From contig JAJKFH010002594.1 of NCBI GenBank assembly GCA_023333565.1, positions 248,001-312,000 of the forward strand: 64,000 nt of DNA, read 5' to 3'. Source of the DNA: Puffinus mauretanicus. Its lineage: Eukaryota; Chordata; Aves; Procellariiformes; Procellariidae. The position numbers were made by a program, and so were the translations under genes. Below, piece by piece: positions 38,514-51,285 of the stretch. The notes under the pieces are model-generated. The model ran no database searches. It was not told the origin of the DNA and saw nothing but the letters and a program-made list of their open reading frames with translations. How positions within the stretch are numbered: position 1 is the first letter of the stretch; every line of letters starts with the position of its first letter.

Positions 38514-38602
38514 CATGGACAATACAGACAAAACAACATTGGTTGCCAGATAAAATTTCATCCATAAGTCACCGGAAGATTTTTACGTATAGTGGTGGTG
38601 CA
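38514..38602 (-). repeat. Right arm of the 89-bp perfect inverted repeat
   Basis: Exact reverse complement of 38084-38172, separated from it by a 341-bp unique spacer. The eight bases outside the arms are TATGATAG on the left and TATGACCA on the right and agree only in the first five, so there is no clean target duplication. A transcript across the locus could form an 89-bp duplex with a 341-base loop. Confidence 0.95.
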
Positions 38603-39280
38603 TATGACCACTAATAATTTAAACAGCCAATATTCTTAAAATGGAAGATTTTCTTATCAAAAAGGGCACAGATTCCTACGTTTATTGATACTTCAGACAT
38701 TTACATTGGAGAGAAAATGTTGACATAAACCAAGCCAAATTATGATATGATATTTTGTGACATTGTGATACCTCACAATGTTAAGATTGTGAGCCAGAAA
38801 CTAATATTTCCGTAAAACTTGAAGTCTGGCATCCAGGAATTCCACAGTTGTGAAAGTAATCATACATGGAAATTTAGTAAATAAATGGGGGGACAAAGTC
38901 CTTTGGTTTAGAATTACTTTGTAATGCAATGCTTGGGACTGAAGAGCCCACTCTAGATCAAAGATATTTTCAACCCATACACATTTTAGAACAGAAGTTC
39001 TAGGATTGTATATTGAAAAAAAAGGTCCTGTAATTTCATTATTTAAAATACATATAATTATTTAGAACATGAAAACATGCCATTTCATAAAAGCGTTATC
39101 AAATAAAATAAACTTCAAGTTTTTCTTCTCGTAAATAATTTTCTCATTATGCACTGCTTAGCATGTAACTTACTGCTCTTTAAAGTGGCCCAGATTCTCT
39201 AGGCCTAAATAGCATCCAAACAGTTTAAACCTCAATCCCAGGGGAAAGGACCCAGAACAAAACCACTGTTCTTGCAGGGA
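38603..39280. other. AT-rich noncoding stretch
   Basis: Very AT-rich DNA with no gene or repeat family that I can recognise. It separates the inverted repeat from the GC-rich block to the right. Confidence 0.5.
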
Positions 39281-39900
39281 CCGTGACACTGCAATCCGAG
39301 CTGGGCTTCCCGAGCTGGTGGCGGTGCAGAAGGCGAAGGGCAGGCGAGGGACGCTGACATTTCCATATTAGACTGTGTGCAAGGACTGTGCCGCGTGGTC
39401 CGAGGAAGGTGTTAAAACTACTGGGAAATTCTCAACCGGGGACTCTGTGCTCTCCCTCTGGGGGTACGCACCTCTTGGGTATCCCACCCAAAGAGGGCAG
39501 GAGGGGTGTGTGGTGCCTTTATGGCCCCCAGACCCCCCTCCCCATGACAGCAGGCGGCTGCAAGGACCAGAGCTGCCCGGGGCAGGAATTCCCAGCTGTG
39601 GGAACGGATCAGGGTACACGGGCTCCCTCGGGCTGCCCCGCCAGCTGTCTGTTTGGGCTTCAGCCTCAGTGTGACTTTTTCACGCCCACAGCCAGGGTTT
39701 TGCACCGAGGCGTGTGAGCAGGTCCCCAGCACGCGGCAGGCTCTGCTCTGACGCGTCCCTGCCGCGCCAGGCGTCCCTGCTGGATCCGGCAGCGCAAAGG
39801 GGCTGGCACAGGAAGCCTCTCACCCCAAAGCACACCATCGCTCGTGATCGGCAGTCTGTGGAAAGAGAGGTTACTGGCCCAGGTGGTGGCTGCATCAGGT
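39281..39900. other. GC-rich, CpG-enriched block, weak CpG island candidate
   Basis: This block stands out from AT-rich flanks by high GC and roughly 30 CpG in about 600 bases, densest at 39281-39420 and 39700-39800. Overlapping frames on both strands (75-109 codons) are a side effect of scarce stops. It could be a promoter, an enhancer or an isolated GC-rich patch. No TATA box, initiator or splice donor can be assigned. Confidence 0.35.
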
Positions 39901-41741
39901 GAAACATCAGGACTATCGGGTCTTAAAGGTTATCCTACCTAAGGAATTGCACGGGCTGTTTGTATAAATGTCTGCATCTTACCATTGGAAACCTACTGAA
40001 AGTTCTGTTTCCACCCTGCTGGAGCAGGCATGCTGCAGGCTATGAGCGCTCCAGGGAAAGATATAAACGTGTCGTTCATCCTTCCACATTTTCTACTTCT
40101 AGCAGCATTGTGCAGGGCCTGCACCATTCGTGTCATCTGTCGTACTCTGGTGAGGCAAAGGACTATTTCTCTCTGTAGCTAATATAATAGTATTTTTAGA
40201 TTTTTTTTTCACTTTTGTTTTTGCATTCATTTCCCCCCAAGAAGGAAAACAATTACTCTTGATTACATGTGTTCTAAACCTAGCAATAAAAATTATACAC
40301 CAACATTTCTAACAAGTACCTATCATTATAATGATTATTCAAGTTGTAGAGTGAAGCATCACCAGTACTAAGTATTTTTGTGGCTTTCAGGGACTTGCTT
40401 CTCATGCCCTGCAGTTTTTCACCATATGTTTGTGCACTGTGCTTAATGGTGTCTGGAACAATGAAGAATAGTGCAGTGCAATAATAATGCTAAGTCCTCT
40501 CACAGAGAAACCTCACATTAATTTTAAAAGAAACTTTAGTCATTTAGGGACTGCAGGGTTAGGCTAACAATATCTAATGAGCTTCATTCCAAAGTCTATC
40601 CTGATAACATCAGCAATTCTGGTTCACAGATGAGGATGCAAATAAATAGACGGGAATTATTTTCCAGACCCATTAATAAAAGTAGGCAAGGGGAAAAAAA
40701 TTACAGCTGTGGGAAAATAAGGTGATTATTTATCAAAGAATATATTTTAACAGATTTTCTCAGCTTTTAAGCTACTGCTAATAATGAGCATGAAGTTATA
40801 CAAATGACTTACAAATGTCTCTTTGAAAGCTGTTTCACTTGACTTCAGTAATACATTGTTTACCAAATATTTTCCTCATCTTAAGGCAGTATGTGGGGAT
40901 AATTTGCTGCTATTCATTGTGATGGTGAACATCCTTACTTAGTATTAAAAATATACTGTAAGTAATTTCAGTTCATTGAAACACAAGCATTCCAGAACAT
41001 ATTCTGGAATAATGTAAATATTGTATTAAGTGTATGAAATTACTATCCAATACCTTGGTGGATATTTTGGGGGTTGGAGTGGGGAATTACATTTCATTTA
41101 TAGAAGCACAATGTGCAAGGAACTGTTACTGTGTTCTCATAATGCAAGTGACCCTGACATTTTTGCGTGGGATGCAGAGCGTATTTATCAAATTTTACAA
41201 CCCAGTCAGGATATGTGAGTGCTGGATAAATATACGCTGTGGAAGTGGTGGTATAACATCATTGCCAGTGACAGCTTGCGTCATGGAAACCAAAATCTGA
41301 ATAGGAACAACAATTTCTCTTCATACTTTCAGACGGCATCAAAGGTCCATAGAAATTTGTTTTCATTAATGCATTCTTCACTGATGGCAGCAGGAAAAAC
41401 ATTTTTAGTCTGGAAAAAACAAATCAACCTTTTTCTGAAGTGGTAATTATCCATAAGTTTTTTTAATTTAAAACTTCTTCAACATATGGTTTGCATTCTG
41501 ATGTACTAGACTTCAAAATCATTACATCAGATTTTTTCATGTTTTTGTTACAGCGCTGCCACACAGCCCTCCCTCCCTGTTCCTTGAGAAGCTATTTCTG
41601 GTATCTAACTGCAACTGAGGCTTCAGCTCCAGCACCAAGCATGAGGTAAAGCCCTGACTGGGACTCTTAATGACCATTGTAGACCGGTAGGCTATCACAA
41701 GATTTTCTTGTGTCCTATGTGCATGAAATGGCTCATGTGAA
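39901..41741. other. AT-rich noncoding stretch
   Basis: No gene, RNA or repeat recognised. Frames up to 88 codons lack domains. Confidence 0.5.
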
Positions 41742-41990
41742 ACAGAATCCTGGAATGGCTGATGTGGGAAGGGACCTCTGGAGATCATCTAGTTCAACCT
41801 CCCAACTCAGAGCAGGGTCAGCTGAAGCAGGGAGCTCAGGGCCATGTCCAGTCTGGTTTTGAATATCTGCAAGGATGGAGATGTCACAACCTCTCTGGGC
41901 AACATCTTCCAGTGATCTGTCAGCCACACAGTAAAAAAAGTGTTTTCTTATGTTTCAGTGGAATTTCCTGTATTTCAACGTGTGCCCAAA
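41742..41990 (-). repeat. CR1 LINE 3' fragment, about 250 bp
   Basis: Read on the minus strand this is the 3' end of an avian CR1 element. Visible blocks in plus-strand order are CAGAATCC near 41743, GGAAGGGACCTCTGGAGATC, a CTAGTTCAACCTCC block, CAACCTCTCTGGGCAAC, and AAAAAAGTGTTTTCTTATGTT, ending in a GAATTTCCTGTATTTCAA block. It is severely 5' truncated, as most CR1 copies are, and carries scattered substitutions. It contains the 3' untranslated region and possibly the last codons only. Confidence 0.88.
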
Positions 41991-44277
41991 AAAGGTCACG
42001 TGATGACATTATTTGCAGTTGTAAGAGGTCTTTCAAATTGTGTGACTGAACCAAACAAAGGCGCTGTGCATCCTAGGAGCTTAGAAGAGGTACTACCTAA
42101 AGAAATGAACATACAGGCAGGTGTGCTCAGTGGTAAATTTTGAAGTGAGGGAGATGCTCAGATAGTAGAGCAAACCTGGCTTAAAGCACAGCCAGAAAGT
42201 CAGCCGCTTTTCACCTGCTCCTGATCATACGGTTGGAAATCTCAACTCAGCTGACCTTGGCAAGGTAACATGTTGCATAGACAGCTCAGCAAACCTTTAC
42301 TCATGCAGAATTAATGATCCAGGGTATGAAACTACATGGTGGAACAGTTATTTGAGCACTAACCCACTCACACTTTTGCCTTGATGGCTTGGCTGGCCAG
42401 ACAGCTGTCTGGATGTGCTCCCTGACAGGGATAACGGGTGTGGTGAGCGCCCCAGGGAAACAGGCACAGAATATTCAAATGCCGGAGCAGCTCTGAAACG
42501 CAGGCTACAACTCAGCGCCTGCAGGCTTCCTTCAGCTATTGATGATCACTGTGTCAATCTCCTCTTGGTCAAACCACACCAGAAGTGACAGTACTCCCTG
42601 TATAACAAATGCATGTGGCCTTGAAAAGACAAAAATTATAGATGTCTAGTTGTGGATAAGACAGTTCAGTTGTGGCTGAAACAATTTTTGTCCACTACCG
42701 TGGACCTCTCTTCAGCAAGACTAACATCCTTTGGCCTGAGGAATGCCACGGTGTGCATCCTCAGGTCCCAGAGCAGTGGAGTGGCCCCTTTCTTTGATAG
42801 CAAATGAAAAGGGAACATAATGTTGTCCAAAGACTTGGCCCTAGCAATGATGAGATTTTTATCAAGACATGCTGAAATGTGGACAGGAACCTCTCAGTAA
42901 GCTTATCAGTGGCTGAAGATTTATTTGTTTTCAAAATTTTGGCCAGAAAGAAAGTGAACCCTGGCCGGTGCTGGTTGCTCTCACTGTCCACAATAAGCAA
43001 ACCGTTTTGAATCCTCTGTACATCAGCCTTTATCAGGTCTGCAGGCAGAAGTTTTAAATATAAAATGTTCATGGGGCACTCAGTTCGTAAGTGAAAGCCT
43101 GAATGTTATCTCAGCTCCCTGACGCTCATTCCATTGGGATGGATTTTCAGGGCAAGGCCTGGAGGGATGGAGGTGGCACTGGGGGCAGAGAAAGAAGAAA
43201 GCACGGATGAGACTGCTGACAGCAGCAGAGAACATCTCTGTCCTTCCTCATCCCCTCCATGCACAGCACTGCATGCTGAGTCTAAACCAATGGTTGTGAG
43301 TGGAGTGTGCAACCTGTGACAACAGCCAAGAGACTGAGACGAGGCAAACAGATTGTTGGAACAGATTTGAGAAAAGAAAAAGGAGGGAGGTAATGGCATG
43401 TGAACCACTTTTATGGGTTGGATGGGGAAGGTCCAGGATCAGATATATAACTCCCAAACTTCCTATCCTGGGGCAACATAGTCCTGGTGAGGATGGCTCA
43501 TGTGGGCCTGAATTCAACTGAAGTGAAATGGTCTTCACTTTGTCCAAGCCAAGAGGACCTTGAAGCACAGCTTCATGTTTCCCATGTGCTTTAACTGCCA
43601 GACTGAGTAAAAGCCAGAGAGGACCCCTCCACGTTTCTCTGCAGGCACACCTTGGGTGGGGCATGCTGGGCCCCATGGCCAGGATCACCCATCTGTGGAC
43701 CCTAGGAGGCCCGGGGATGAGGCGGGTGCTGGGAAGCTCAGTATGATCAAGGCCCAGGGGCAGACTTAGAGGCTCTGGTGGTAGCTGGCAAAAGCTAAGG
43801 AGATGCAAAATGATAGGCAATGCCTCCATCCCTCTATGTCTCCCACCTGTGCTCAGTGCTGCCTGCAAATATTTCCTCTCATTTCTCAAAACAGGCAACT
43901 GAAAAAGATTTTTAGTTGACTCTAGTGTTTTTCTGACAAAGATGCATTACATTCCTGATCTGTCCTTGTCTAAATTTTTTAGTAACTCCAAAAACATATT
44001 AAAGAAGAATGCAGTAAGGTTTAGGATCCTAAGTCCCATAGCAGGATTTGGTCCTTCAGGTCAGCTAGATGCTATTATACATTCTATCCTAAGCCTTCCT
44101 TTCCTTTCTCCAATTGAGTTCCTTCGCTTTTATGTGCAATGGATAACTGGAATAAAAGAAATATGTCTCCTTCCTGTGTATTTTGCTCATTTTCTGCAAG
44201 TTGGGTCCCTCAGTGTTTGAAATTTCTTTTCAGGGATGGGTTTTTTTTATGACATATATTGAACATGTAGTAAGTAT
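41991..44277. other. Noncoding stretch with two medium-length open frames
   Basis: No gene recognised. A 103-codon frame (42761-43072 minus) and a 216-codon frame (43248-43898 minus) are open, but neither shows a domain I know. The second overlaps shorter frames on both strands and has no homogeneous composition. A decayed retrocopy cannot be excluded. Confidence 0.4.
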
Positions 44278-44387
44278 ATGTGGTGCTTAGGGACATGGTT
44301 TAGTGGTGGACTTGGCAGTGCTAGGTTAACAGTTGGACTTGATGGTCTTAAGGGTCTTTTTCAACCTAAACGATTCTATGATTCTAT
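44278..44387 (+). repeat. CR1 LINE 3' tail, about 110 bp
   Basis: The segment starts TGTGGTGCTTAGGGACATGG, continues through GTTGGACTTGATGGTCTTAA and CAACCTAAACGATTC, and ends in two copies of the CR1 terminal ATTCTATG-type repeat (44373-44387). It lies on the plus strand, opposite to the other two clear CR1 copies here. Only the extreme 3' end is present. Confidence 0.92.
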
Positions 44388-45143
44388 ATCTATAGCCTTA
44401 GTGTGAATTGTTAGGCAGTAAGGAGAAAGACTTACTACTGAGAGGCTTAAAGTTATAATTATTGCCATTTTGGAGAAAGAGGAGGGCTTATGCAAGTGTT
44501 TAAATTGATCAAGCAATTACTTTTTATGCTAAAGTTTTTTTTTATTCCTATTCCCCTCTCACAAATACTTGTTGGAAACCGGTAGTTTCATTTCACTCCA
44601 ATAAGCACCAGATTCCTTTGGGGAAAAGATTGGCTCTAGGCAGATGCTCTGTTTAGCCAACTTTTTTCTTTGGAGGGAAAAGAAAAAGATGTCAACACAA
44701 ACACAAGTCTGAGATTGATGAGATGTTTTAGGACAGCGGGGAATATTTCCAGTTTTAATTTGTTATGCCCTTAATGATGAAGAAACTAAGGAGATCCTGA
44801 AAGCTTATTTAACTTACTTAAACTTACTTATTTGTTGGCCTCCTAAAGGCTAGGCTTTTGCCAAGAATGAAATAAAATTTAAAAAAATAATCTTTTTCTT
44901 CTGTTGAGTTAGGGATTTTTCAAAAATTTTAACTTAATTTTTGAAAGGCGTTATTTCCATTGGTACACAGCTGTGCCAGCCTGGCATTATGAATATGATT
45001 AAGTGTGTGGTAATAAGTCCTTGAACATAGTGCATTTTTATTATTTGACCAGTCAGTCTAGCACAAAACTGACAATTCCTGTGGGCAATGTCAGCTGTGA
45101 GACCAAGAACTCAGTGGTGCCAGCGACCAACATCTGGTCTATT

Positions 45144-45175
45144 TTCTTAGAAAATCAGGATTGATTTTCTAAGAA
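45144..45175. repeat. Perfect 14-bp inverted repeat with a 4-base loop
   Basis: Arms TTCTTAGAAAATCA and TGATTTTCTAAGAA are exact reverse complements around GGAT. The stem is AT-rich and has no U-tract or flanking gene, so it is not a bacterial-type terminator. It is too short for a microRNA precursor. Confidence 0.9.
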
Positions 45176-47082
45176 TAACTGAGCACTGTAACCAACGGGT
45201 ATTGATTATTTCAGGGAATGGCTCTCTCCTATTAGACTTGTTTCCTTGCCATTAGTAAGAAGACACTCACTAGGAAAAGGGATTTGAATCTTGAACAACT
45301 TGACAGGAAGGGACCTCTGTTTGTCACTCATGTCAGTTCAAATTTGTATAGACAAATTTATAACGTTCAGTCATATAAGAAACGAACTTTCCCTTAGAAC
45401 TTACATGGGTAAACAAGGGAAAAAGAAAGACTTTTATGTCATCACAATATTATTCTTTCTCATCTAGACAAGTCAGTGAAGTCTTCCTAAGAAGACATTC
45501 CCAATTCTGAATAAACTGCCTCCTTTTCCAAGCATTAGACTGATTTACTTGATCCTGCCTTAGGAACATATTATTTTTAGGAGTATTGCCCATTTGGTTT
45601 GCTAAACAAATACAACTGTAAAATTAATGGGTTTTGCCTGCCCTTGTGTGCTTAAGACCTCAATTCAAAACAAAAACTTTTGGAGGGATCAAAAAATATT
45701 CCTCTACTGTATTTCCTGTCTGGGTTTTGTTTTTCTCTAAGTTCTCTTTTTAATGTTGTAATAATTCTTATGATACAATAACTATTTTTCATTCGAAAGA
45801 AGGAAAAAAAAGAAGTCTTATTTGCGCTGCACGTCTAGTAGATGCTCTTGATTTTACCTTTCTCATTTTTAACTCATTTATAGATGTGTAAGGTTTCTTC
45901 TGCTTCATGGCAGGAGACAGTGTCACAAGAGGGCACATAAAGGATATTGTCTTGGCTTTTATAGCAGTTATATGAAGGAGGAGGCCTGAGGAGGGACCAT
46001 GTTACCAGGCAGCACCTGAAACAGGTAAAGCCCTTAGCATGTACTGCAGCTCTTTCAACACTGTGGCCAAGTGGTCTTTCAGCTGCTGAGCCCGTGCTCC
46101 AAACACAGCTTCTCTGAACACGAGCAAGGTTCAGTCTGAGGCCAAAGATCCCAAAGAGCTTGGATTGTCTAAGTCTACAAATGCTCAGTGTGTGAGACAT
46201 GACTCTACTTTCAGTCAAACTCTGGATCATTGTGTTTGACTTCCAGCTTGTTACCCAGAGTCTGTCTAACTAAGAGGAGAATAATTTCCTCACCATCACA
46301 TGTGGTATCATTGGCAATTTGATTTCCTGTTCCACCAGCATCACCTTGCAATCCCAAATTAGAAAGGAATTGTTTATATTTTAGTGTCTCTCGTAATACA
46401 GAGTTCCACCTTTCTTTTGTAGAGAGGTGTTCAGCAAATGTGTCAGCAAAGTGTAAGAGCTCTGTCTGCAGGTGTGGTTTCAGTAAGCCCCTTGTTAAAT
46501 ATGGAACTCTCCCTAGACACTTCTCTGCAGCCAAAGATTTAAATATTCAAATAAATATTTAATGACTCGATGGTTTTCTTCTTCACTGATGTGTGAATTT
46601 TCCTTTATACGCCAGAGGAACTAGCAGAAGAGCCAAGTGGCTTGAATCATGATAACCATGTTGCCAGTAAACGGCAAGCTGTATGTTTTGATTGGCAAAG
46701 ACACTAAGGAACATACCAGCTGTGAATTATTTCTTCTCCCTGAGTAAGGGCAGGACAATTAGAAATAAAGCCAGATAATCTTGGGCTGGGAATGATAAGA
46801 AAGTTGGGGAAAATACTGAAAAGAACTGACACAAGTCCAGAATGAGCTCCCCTATGTTGTTCAAAACTATGCATGGTTGCATCTATAGTCAAGCTACAGA
46901 CTGCTCAACACACCTTTTATGGAGAGGGAGCAGATGAACCTGAATGAGGACAAAGAATCAGGAAAACCTACATGTATTGTCCTGACATAGCCAATATTAG
47001 ATTTTCTAAAGAAGAGTGTGTATGTGGGGGAAAGTTGTGAAACAACACTCTTAGTAAACTACGGAAAATCTTAGTTAAAAGA

Positions 47083-47210
47083 TGGAACTTGGAGATGGAA
47101 AGATCTTGTTAATCCATCTAATTCAGAGTTATCGCTCCAGGAGGGCTCCCTCGTGATATTTTCTAGTGACTCATCTAGCCTCACTTAAATTCATATCTAT
47201 GAGATTATTA
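47083..47210 (-). repeat. Possible ancient CR1/L3-like remnant
   Basis: The run of blocks GGAGATGGAAAGATCTTG, AATCCATCTAATTCAG and TAGTGACTCATCTAGCC loosely follows the 3' region of old CR1/L3-type LINEs in reverse. The similarity is diffuse, and a profile search is needed to confirm it. Confidence 0.25.
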
Positions 47211-50200
47211 CTTTCTCTTACTTTTTAGGAGTCATGATCATGGAAAGTGGGAATCCAGGCTTAACTGCTAAGTTAAAATTTCTTGCAGCAGAATTCATGG
47301 CTATGCTCCAGCAGAATGCTCCCTTATCCTTTCTCATTAAAAATGAGGGCTTTTTTCACCTGCTCTTCAAATGTCATTTTTCTCGATGTCTTGTTCCCTC
47401 AAGTACTCCACAGAGCATGCCTAAATCATGTTTTTTTTCTAATTAGCTGTTATGGAAGAAGATTGCTTCAGTAGTCAGTTCGCTGTGGGATACCTACAGG
47501 GCAGCACCAGCTACAGACCTTGACGGACACAGACTTAATTGAAGTTATGGTTAACTCCGTGGCTGGAGCAGCAGGATGGATAGATTGTATATAGATTTTT
47601 AGGTGTGTAATGCTAAATGACCGGGATTGTCCTGTGTATTTTGTAGCCCCAAACAAAAAGTGATTAGATGAATAGAGAAGGCCATTAAACTATTCCTCTC
47701 CGGATGCCTTGAGGTGCTAGCCACTGAGGGAAGGCTGGCTAGACACAGCGAGGGGCCCAGAGGTGAACTGCCCCTGTGTACCACTCATGGCCAGCTGCTG
47801 GCTGGGTGATGCCATCTGTGTATCGAGGCACAGCCTGAAGGAAGGAAGGATCCCAGAAAAAGACACAATGCATTTTCCTTTTGCTGGCAAGATAATGTAT
47901 TGCCTTGCACATAAACCATGAAAAAGATTTTGTTAAAACAGAAAAAACCCCACATATTTTTCAGGTCAGGTTTACCATGTAAACCATAACAGAATTTCTT
48001 GCAGCTATTTACATTTCAGGCTTTCGGGTGAAGTAGGACAAACTGTACAGATTGTCAGGACTAGATGATGCTGGTTGCCACGCATTCTGAAGAATCTCAA
48101 GCATAGAATTGCTAAACTATTACCCATGATAATAACACATAGTTTAAACCTTCGACAATACCAAAGAAATTAAAGCTGACGAAGGTAACTTCAGTCACTG
48201 AAAGGTGTCTTGGAAAATGTAGACCAATGGGTCTAATTTTTCATTCTGGCAAATCAGTAAAAAAACTAATAGAGAGTAGAATAAACAGATACTTAATTAT
48301 ACATTACGGGAAGGAACAGGCAATATGGATGTTATCAAAGGCAGTTATGCCTTACAGAACTTTAGAGTCCTTTTAAGTAATATATGTAGATCCATGTAGG
48401 ATACATGGACTTTCTACAAGCTTTCAGCAAGATCGTTTGCCAGATGTCTTAAAAAAACCCCTAAACTCGCTTAAAAACTCCACCAACTAAGAAGGAAGCC
48501 CTTTTGGGGTAAATAACTGCTAAAAGATAAAGAATGAAAACTTTTAGCAATGGAATGAGGTTACTAATGTAGCCCCATGAGAGATGCATTACTGCACGCT
48601 GTACTGTTAAATATACCTATACATAATTTGTAAGGAAAACAGAGAGGTGATGAAGTCTGAAGGTGATTTGGGATACTCAACTGGAAAGATGACAGTAAGA
48701 AGTTGGAGTGTGATATCACAGTATTGGGTAACAGGGAAATAAAATGATAGATGAAATGTAATGTAAAGTACTGCACAGGGGCAAAAATGACAAATCCAGT
48801 CAATGGGCTCAAAATCAGCTACCAGCAATCACTTCAGACATGGCTTGTTTTTTGTACTTTTTCCCAGAGTACCTGCAGATAGCCTCTATTGGCCAGACAA
48901 AATACTAAGCTGGATGAATTTTCAGTCTGAACCCACGTGGCATTTTGTTGTGGTTAGCAAACTTTGATTGAAAAATTGGGATGCAGACTTCATGAACCCA
49001 CTTTAAATGTTTTCTGCTTTCTTATTCTCTCTGTGATGATCAATTTTATCTTAAAATGTTTGAACCATTACTACTGTAATATTGCCAGAAGACAGACTTA
49101 CAGGACAATACATATAAATTGTGTCATTCTCACCACGCAATCAAAAAAGCAGAGGAAACTTGGATGACATTGCAAAGGTGATAGGGTTCAGGAATATAAG
49201 CATATGTAAATACTTGAATGCTTCTGTTTTAGAAAAGATATAAAAAATCATGTTCTAAATCTCTTGAGAGTTCATTGCTGATCCTGTGAGACACAGATAA
49301 AATATTATGTTTTGGACAAGTAAGGAATTTTAATACTAGCCTGACTAAAGCTAGCACAGATGATTATATTCTATTTATGTAAATGTCATAGACAGTTTTA
49401 ACCTTTTTTTCTTTGTTTTTTTTTTCTTTTTTCTCCTAATACTCCTAAGTGTTCCTGTACCAACGCTGTATTGGACTTGCATTTGTTATATTCCCCTGGT
49501 GCTTTCAGAGGTTCCCTTCTGTGCCGTTTTCAGAAGGATCAAGGTTCTCTGGAGGACAAAAGTGAAAAGCAGCGTAATCAGCGCCTTGTTCAGGGCCTTT
49601 CAGTCTGACGCTGTCAAGTTGTCATACACCAAAAACATTCTGGCCGTGGCCTTTATGCACCAGCACTGACGGTGGAAGGAGCAAGGGCGCGGGAGGGACT
49701 GGCCACTTGAGGACCGCGTCCTGACTCAGGGCTGTCTTCTAGAAATGTATTAGCTGTCCTTTTCCCTCTGCTGTAGTCCATGCATGCTGGAGGATGGCAA
49801 GGTGGCATCAAGGATTGATACCCATCCTTAGAGACAGAGAATATTCTGTTTTCCTTAGACCACCCTCTGCATCTGAAGAGCCGTAGTGGAATGTGCTGTG
49901 CTGTGCCCTCTTGGCCAGGCAATGCCATGAATGAGGGTCATCTTTTCTCCTGTTCCTTGATTTTTATTTCTGCTTGCTCTTCCCCTAGATGCTGTCATCA
50001 GTTCTATACTGGAATGTGCTACACGTCTTTGAAAAGCATTATCTTGCATAAATCATAAGCTCAAGGGTTGCAGGCGTTTTGCGATCCTTGTGTGGCAGGG
50101 AGTGGAACCTGGTCTATTGCTGAAACAGAACCTCTGGAAAGGGAGGAAGAATAAATCAGAAAATTGTTTCTGTCTGGTGAAGTAGAAAAAAAAATCTGTG

Positions 50201-50333
50201 GAAAGAATTCCCCTTCATAAACTCTAGATTGTACTTGTAGTTTATTCAGCCCAGAACAAAGATTTGATATCTATTTCCTTTCTATTACAGCTCGTCGGCT
50301 CACAACTGGAATTTGCTTTTTATAAAAGAATAA

Positions 50334-50361
50334 AAGAAGAAGAAGAAGAAAAAAAAAAAAA
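50334..50361 (+). repeat. AGA trinucleotide repeat running into an A tract
   Basis: About five AGA units merge into roughly 13 A. A simple sequence repeat; I see no retrocopy attached. Confidence 0.85.
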
Positions 50362-51280
50362 GGTGCAGGGAGCCAGGCCATAAAACAGTATTGGACTCTT
50401 TAAAATTATATTATAATTGGAATTTTTAAACCTATGTAGAATCATTACTCTGCTGAAATATCTGAAATAAGATATTTTCAACATAGAAGTTAAACAAAAA
50501 TAAACACCAGTAGTACAGGGTAGGAAATTACAAATTGAAGCATTCAGTTTAAAAGGGATTATGGCTAATGTAAAATAGGCCTTTGACTTAACACTGCTCT
50601 GCCACCTTGGCAACTATGCACCAAGAGACGGTTGAACGGTTGCATTACTTGTGGCTATGAAATGCTATGAGCAAATTCAAGTTACAGAATAAATAAGCTG
50701 TGAAAATGAACTTTATGAGGAGTCCTCTTACACCACTTAGGCTTGCTCCTGTCTCAACAATGGTGATATAGACAGGAAAACCAAAACAAACTCCCTAAAA
50801 AGGGCAAAAACTGAGTGCCAAGACCACAGAAATCTGTGACTCTCAGTTTACCTTCAGTTCCTCCAGTCTGGGGTCTTTGGCTACCCACCACGCCGGGGCC
50901 AGTTTTTCTGAGAGAAGAAGGAATAGCTCTGGTTTCCAGTGAGAAAATAGCACACAGAGCCCACAATGCCTGCCAAGGACCGGCAGGTCCGTACAGGTAA
51001 ACACCAAAGGGAGTGCAGCTTTCCCAGGTTGGTGTCCAGAAACTTTTCCCCCAAACCTGCCCTCCCAAGTGACCTGGAGCAACGAAGGAGGAAGTGGAGT
51101 AAGACAACCAAACCAAGGCAGGCCTAGCAGAGGGGTAGAAATAGAGATGTTGGCACTCCTACGACACCTTGCAGGTGTATATCAGGTCACTGGAGCCTGT
51201 GGGGCTAATTCTGACCTAACCCGATGTCATACTGCAGTGCTGTTACTCTGCAATTGGTTGTGGTGTGTTGCAACAACAGA

Positions 51281-51285
51281 GACCC
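51281..51285. other. Probable target-site duplication GACCC, left copy
   Basis: GACCC sits directly before the TGTCGTGG terminus and recurs directly after the CCACAACA terminus at 52413-52417. Taken together they suggest that the whole head-to-head LTR unit integrated as one piece. Confidence 0.65.

Larger units (their letters stand above)
44388..51280. other. Noncoding stretch, hairpin and doubtful old repeats
   Basis: No gene recognised. The stretch contains a perfect hairpin at 45144, doubtful CR1-like remnants near 45296 and 47083, and an AGA/A-rich run at 50334-50361. Frames of 107-120 codons (45874-46230, 46211-46534 and 50754-51116, all minus) show no domain. Confidence 0.5.

Noticed and set aside
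38084..38602. Inverted repeat as a hAT or mariner-type transposon
   Set aside because: The termini do not resemble those families as I know them, and the 8-bp flanks agree at only five positions; kept as an open question rather than a call.
45296..45345. GGAAGGGACCTCTG block as a CR1 fragment
   Set aside because: Only one 14-base block matches and the following CR1 blocks are missing; too short to separate from chance.
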